Below are positions 8,314 to 9,799 of a DNA stretch of 9,799 nucleotides, in pieces. Both the position numbers and the translations under genes were made by a program. The stretch comes from Actinomycetales bacterium (GTDB taxonomy: Bacteria > Actinomycetota > Actinomycetes > Mycobacteriales > Mycobacteriaceae): contig DUTZ01000197.1 in the NCBI GenBank assembly GCA_012841845.1, forward strand, positions 1 through 9,799. Direction: 5' to 3'. Each line of letters starts with the position of its first letter. Position 1 is the first letter of the stretch. The notes under the pieces were generated by a model, which saw only the letters and a list, made by a program, of their open reading frames with translations, was not told where the DNA came from and did not search any database.

Positions 8314-8636
8314 CCGAGGATCGACCGGGACCCATCGCCCGCGTCCTGCTGTGGATGCTGGACTTCTACCAGAAGGGCATCTCGCCGCTCACCCCGCCGA
8401 GCTGCCGCTTCGAGCCCACGTGCAGCGCGTACGCCGTCGGTGCCGTCCGGGCGCACGGCGCGTGGCGCGGGACCTGGCTCGCGGTGTGGCGTCTGCTCCG
8501 GTGCGGTCCGTGGACGCGCGGCGGCTGGGACCCCGTCCCGGAGCCGCGTGCCCGCTCGGTCCCCGTCCCCGCGCCCCCCTCGGAGGACTCCCCCACGGAG
8601 GACCCGCCCGCGACCGACCCGACCGACCGACTCTAG
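8310..8636 (+). CDS. yidD: YidD membrane protein insertion efficiency factor
   Basis: YidD is a small membrane-associated protein that assists insertion of inner-membrane proteins by the YidC pathway. The 108-residue product shows the family pattern in order: FYQKGISPLTPPSCRFEPTC (19-38), with Cys32 and Cys38, SAYAVGAVRAHG (39-50), LLRCGPWTRGGWDPVP (62-77) with Cys65. An amphipathic N-terminal helix (about 8-20) probably contacts the membrane. Residues 78-108 form a Pro/Asp/Glu-rich tail outside the conserved domain and likely disordered. The start is GTG at 8310-8312, overlapping the rnpA stop as GTGA, with GGAGGAGG at 8298-8305 inside rnpA. Its place between rnpA and yidC is the usual one. 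Confidence 0.93.
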   Translation: MTEDRPGPIARVLLWMLDFYQKGISPLTPPSCRFEPTCSAYAVGAVRAHGAWRGTWLAVWRLLRCGPWTRGGWDPVPEPRARSVPVPAPPSEDSPTEDPPATDPTDRL

Positions 8637-8648
8637 GACCCACCACCC

Positions 8649-9799
8649 ATGTCGTTCATCACCGATCCCCTGGTCTACTACCCGATCTCCGGGATCCTCT
8701 GGTTCTGGCACAAGATCTTCGCGTTCCTCGGCGGCCTGCTGCCCTGGGTCCAGTCCCCGGACTCCAGCGGCGTGATCTGGGCGCTCTCGGTGATCTTCCT
8801 CGTGGTGACGCTGCGCGTCATCCTGTTCTGGCCGGCGGCCAAGCAGATCCGGTTCTCCCGCAAGATGCAGGAGATGCAGCCCAAGATGAAGGCGCTGCAG
8901 AAGCGGTACAAGAACGACCGCGAGAAGCTCGCGATGGAGACCCGCAAGCTGCAGAAGCAGGAGGGCTTCAACCCGGTCCTCGGCTGCCTGCCGATGTTCA
9001 TCCAGATCCCGGTGTTCCTCGGCCTGTTCCACGTGCTGCGGTCGTTCAACCGCATGGGCGAGGCGTTCGGCCAGCTCGGCATGACGGCCGAGGAGACCCG
9101 GAACACGGGCAACTACGTGTTCAACGCCGACGAGGTGCAGAGCTTCCTCGACGCGCGCCTGTTCGGGGCGCCGCTCTCGTCCTTCATCTCGCAGGCGGAG
9201 GAGCAGTTCCAGGCCTTCGTCGAGCCCGGGATGGCGATCGACTTCGAGCGCTGGCACATCTGGGTGGTCGCGATCCCGCTCATGATCATCTCCGCCGTCA
9301 CCACCCACCTCAACGCGCGGATCTCCCTGTCGCGGCAGTCGGCCGAGGCGGCCGCCAACCCGCAGGCCAAGATCATGAACCAGCTCATGCTGTGGGCCTT
9401 CCCCATCGGCATCCTGGTCACCGGTGCGTTCTGGCCCCTGGCGATCCTCGTCTACATGGTCACCAACAACCTCTGGACGCTCGGGCAGCAGTACTTCCTG
9501 TTCGAGCAGATGGCCAAGGAGGACAACGAGGCGGCGCTGGAGCGCCGCGCCTACCAGGAGTCGCTGGCGCCCAAGGTCGGCGTCAAGCCGGTCAACCCCA
9601 AGAAGGGCCGCGGCACCGGTGCCCGGGGGGCGGTGGCGGTGGCCCCGGCCACCGAGGGCGCGGTGTCCGAGGGCGCCGACGACGAGGTCGCCCCGTCGAC
9701 GGCGGAGGGCCGACCGGGCGGGAGCCCGGAGACGACCGGCGAGCCGTCGGCACGGGGCGGGCGCCGCAAGCGCAACCGCCCGAAGAACGGGAAGGCCGC
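8649..9799 (+). CDS. yidC: Membrane protein insertase YidC/Oxa1 family, 3' end outside window
   Basis: This frame stays open to the window edge (383 codons), so the stop is not seen. YidC inserts and folds membrane proteins, alone or with SecYEG. Like other actinobacterial homologues it lacks the large periplasmic domain of proteobacterial YidC. Hydrophobic segments lie at about 13-33, 41-62 (with Arg56, the position of the conserved groove arginine), 108-130, 203-218 and 246-275. The cytoplasmic hairpin at about 64-105 (IRFSRKMQEMQPKMKALQKR) is charged. GFNPVLGCLPMFIQIPVFLGL (106-126) and NPQAKIMNQ (237-245) are family segments. Residues after about 300 are hydrophilic and end in a highly basic stretch (RRKRNRPKNGKA), likely to contact ribosomes and probably close to the true C-terminus. 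The start is ATG at 8649-8651, 12 bp after yidD; a weak AGGA overlaps the yidD stop. Confidence 0.95.
   Translation, partial: MSFITDPLVYYPISGILWFWHKIFAFLGGLLPWVQSPDSSGVIWALSVIFLVVTLRVILFWPAAKQIRFSRKMQEMQPKMKALQKRYKNDREKLAMETRKLQKQEGFNPVLGCLPMFIQIPVFLGLFHVLRSFNRMGEAFGQLGMTAEETRNTGNYVFNADEVQSFLDARLFGAPLSSFISQAEEQFQAFVEPGMAIDFERWHIWVVAIPLMIISAVTTHLNARISLSRQSAEAAANPQAKIMNQLMLWAFPIGILVTGAFWPLAILVYMVTNNLWTLGQQYFLFEQMAKEDNEAALERRAYQESLAPKVGVKPVNPKKGRGTGARGAVAVAPATEGAVSEGADDEVAPSTAEGRPGGSPETTGEPSARGGRRKRNRPKNGKA

Noticed and set aside
7806..9308. 500-codon minus-strand frame under rnpA, yidD and yidC
   Set aside because: Its complement carries three recognised genes with correct starts and overlaps; the product is low complexity.

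Overview
This window is the chromosomal replication-origin region (oriC) of a high-GC actinobacterium. The gene order, the sequence style of the proteins (GyrB, DnaA domain IV, RnpA with RHR in place of RNR, DnaN ending in MPVRLPG) and about 70% GC point to the Mycobacteriales. Dietzia, Gordonia or Rhodococcus-like genera fit; Dietzia is my best guess, not a proven assignment.

Left of the origin, all genes read leftward (minus strand): dnaN (sliding clamp), recF (gap repair), dciA (DUF721, helicase loading/operation) and gyrB (gyrase B). The dnaN-recF-dciA part is tightly packed: 10 bp between dnaN and recF, and a GTGA overlap between recF and dciA. gyrB follows after 92 bp with its own strong ribosome binding site and a possible -10 element. 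gyrA is expected next, beyond the left edge.

The dnaN-dnaA intergenic region (5250-5748) is oriC. It holds an AT-rich island (about 5431-5495) in a GC-rich chromosome. The island carries mirror-image DnaA-trio-like repeats (TAG/AAG triplets) at its two edges. To its right lies an array of five TCCAC cores spaced about one helical turn apart, including a perfect TTGTCCACA box. A strong intrinsic terminator sits just downstream of dnaA and separates dnaA transcription from the origin.

dnaA (5749-7266, minus) reads toward oriC. The dnaA-rpmH intergenic region (7267-7785) holds a second dense DnaA-box cluster in the dnaA leader, so boxes lie on both sides of dnaA, plus promoter candidates for dnaA and rpmH.

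Right of this, genes read rightward: rpmH (L34), rnpA (RNase P protein), yidD and a YidC/Oxa1-type insertase cut by the window end. This is the classic cluster linking translation, tRNA processing and membrane-protein insertion. Except for dnaA, every gene is co-directional with a fork leaving oriC.

Nothing in the window looks horizontally acquired; there are no insertion sequences, CRISPR arrays, tRNAs or pseudogenes that I can see. The gene content is a textbook core region, and the most interesting signals are in the non-coding origin DNA.
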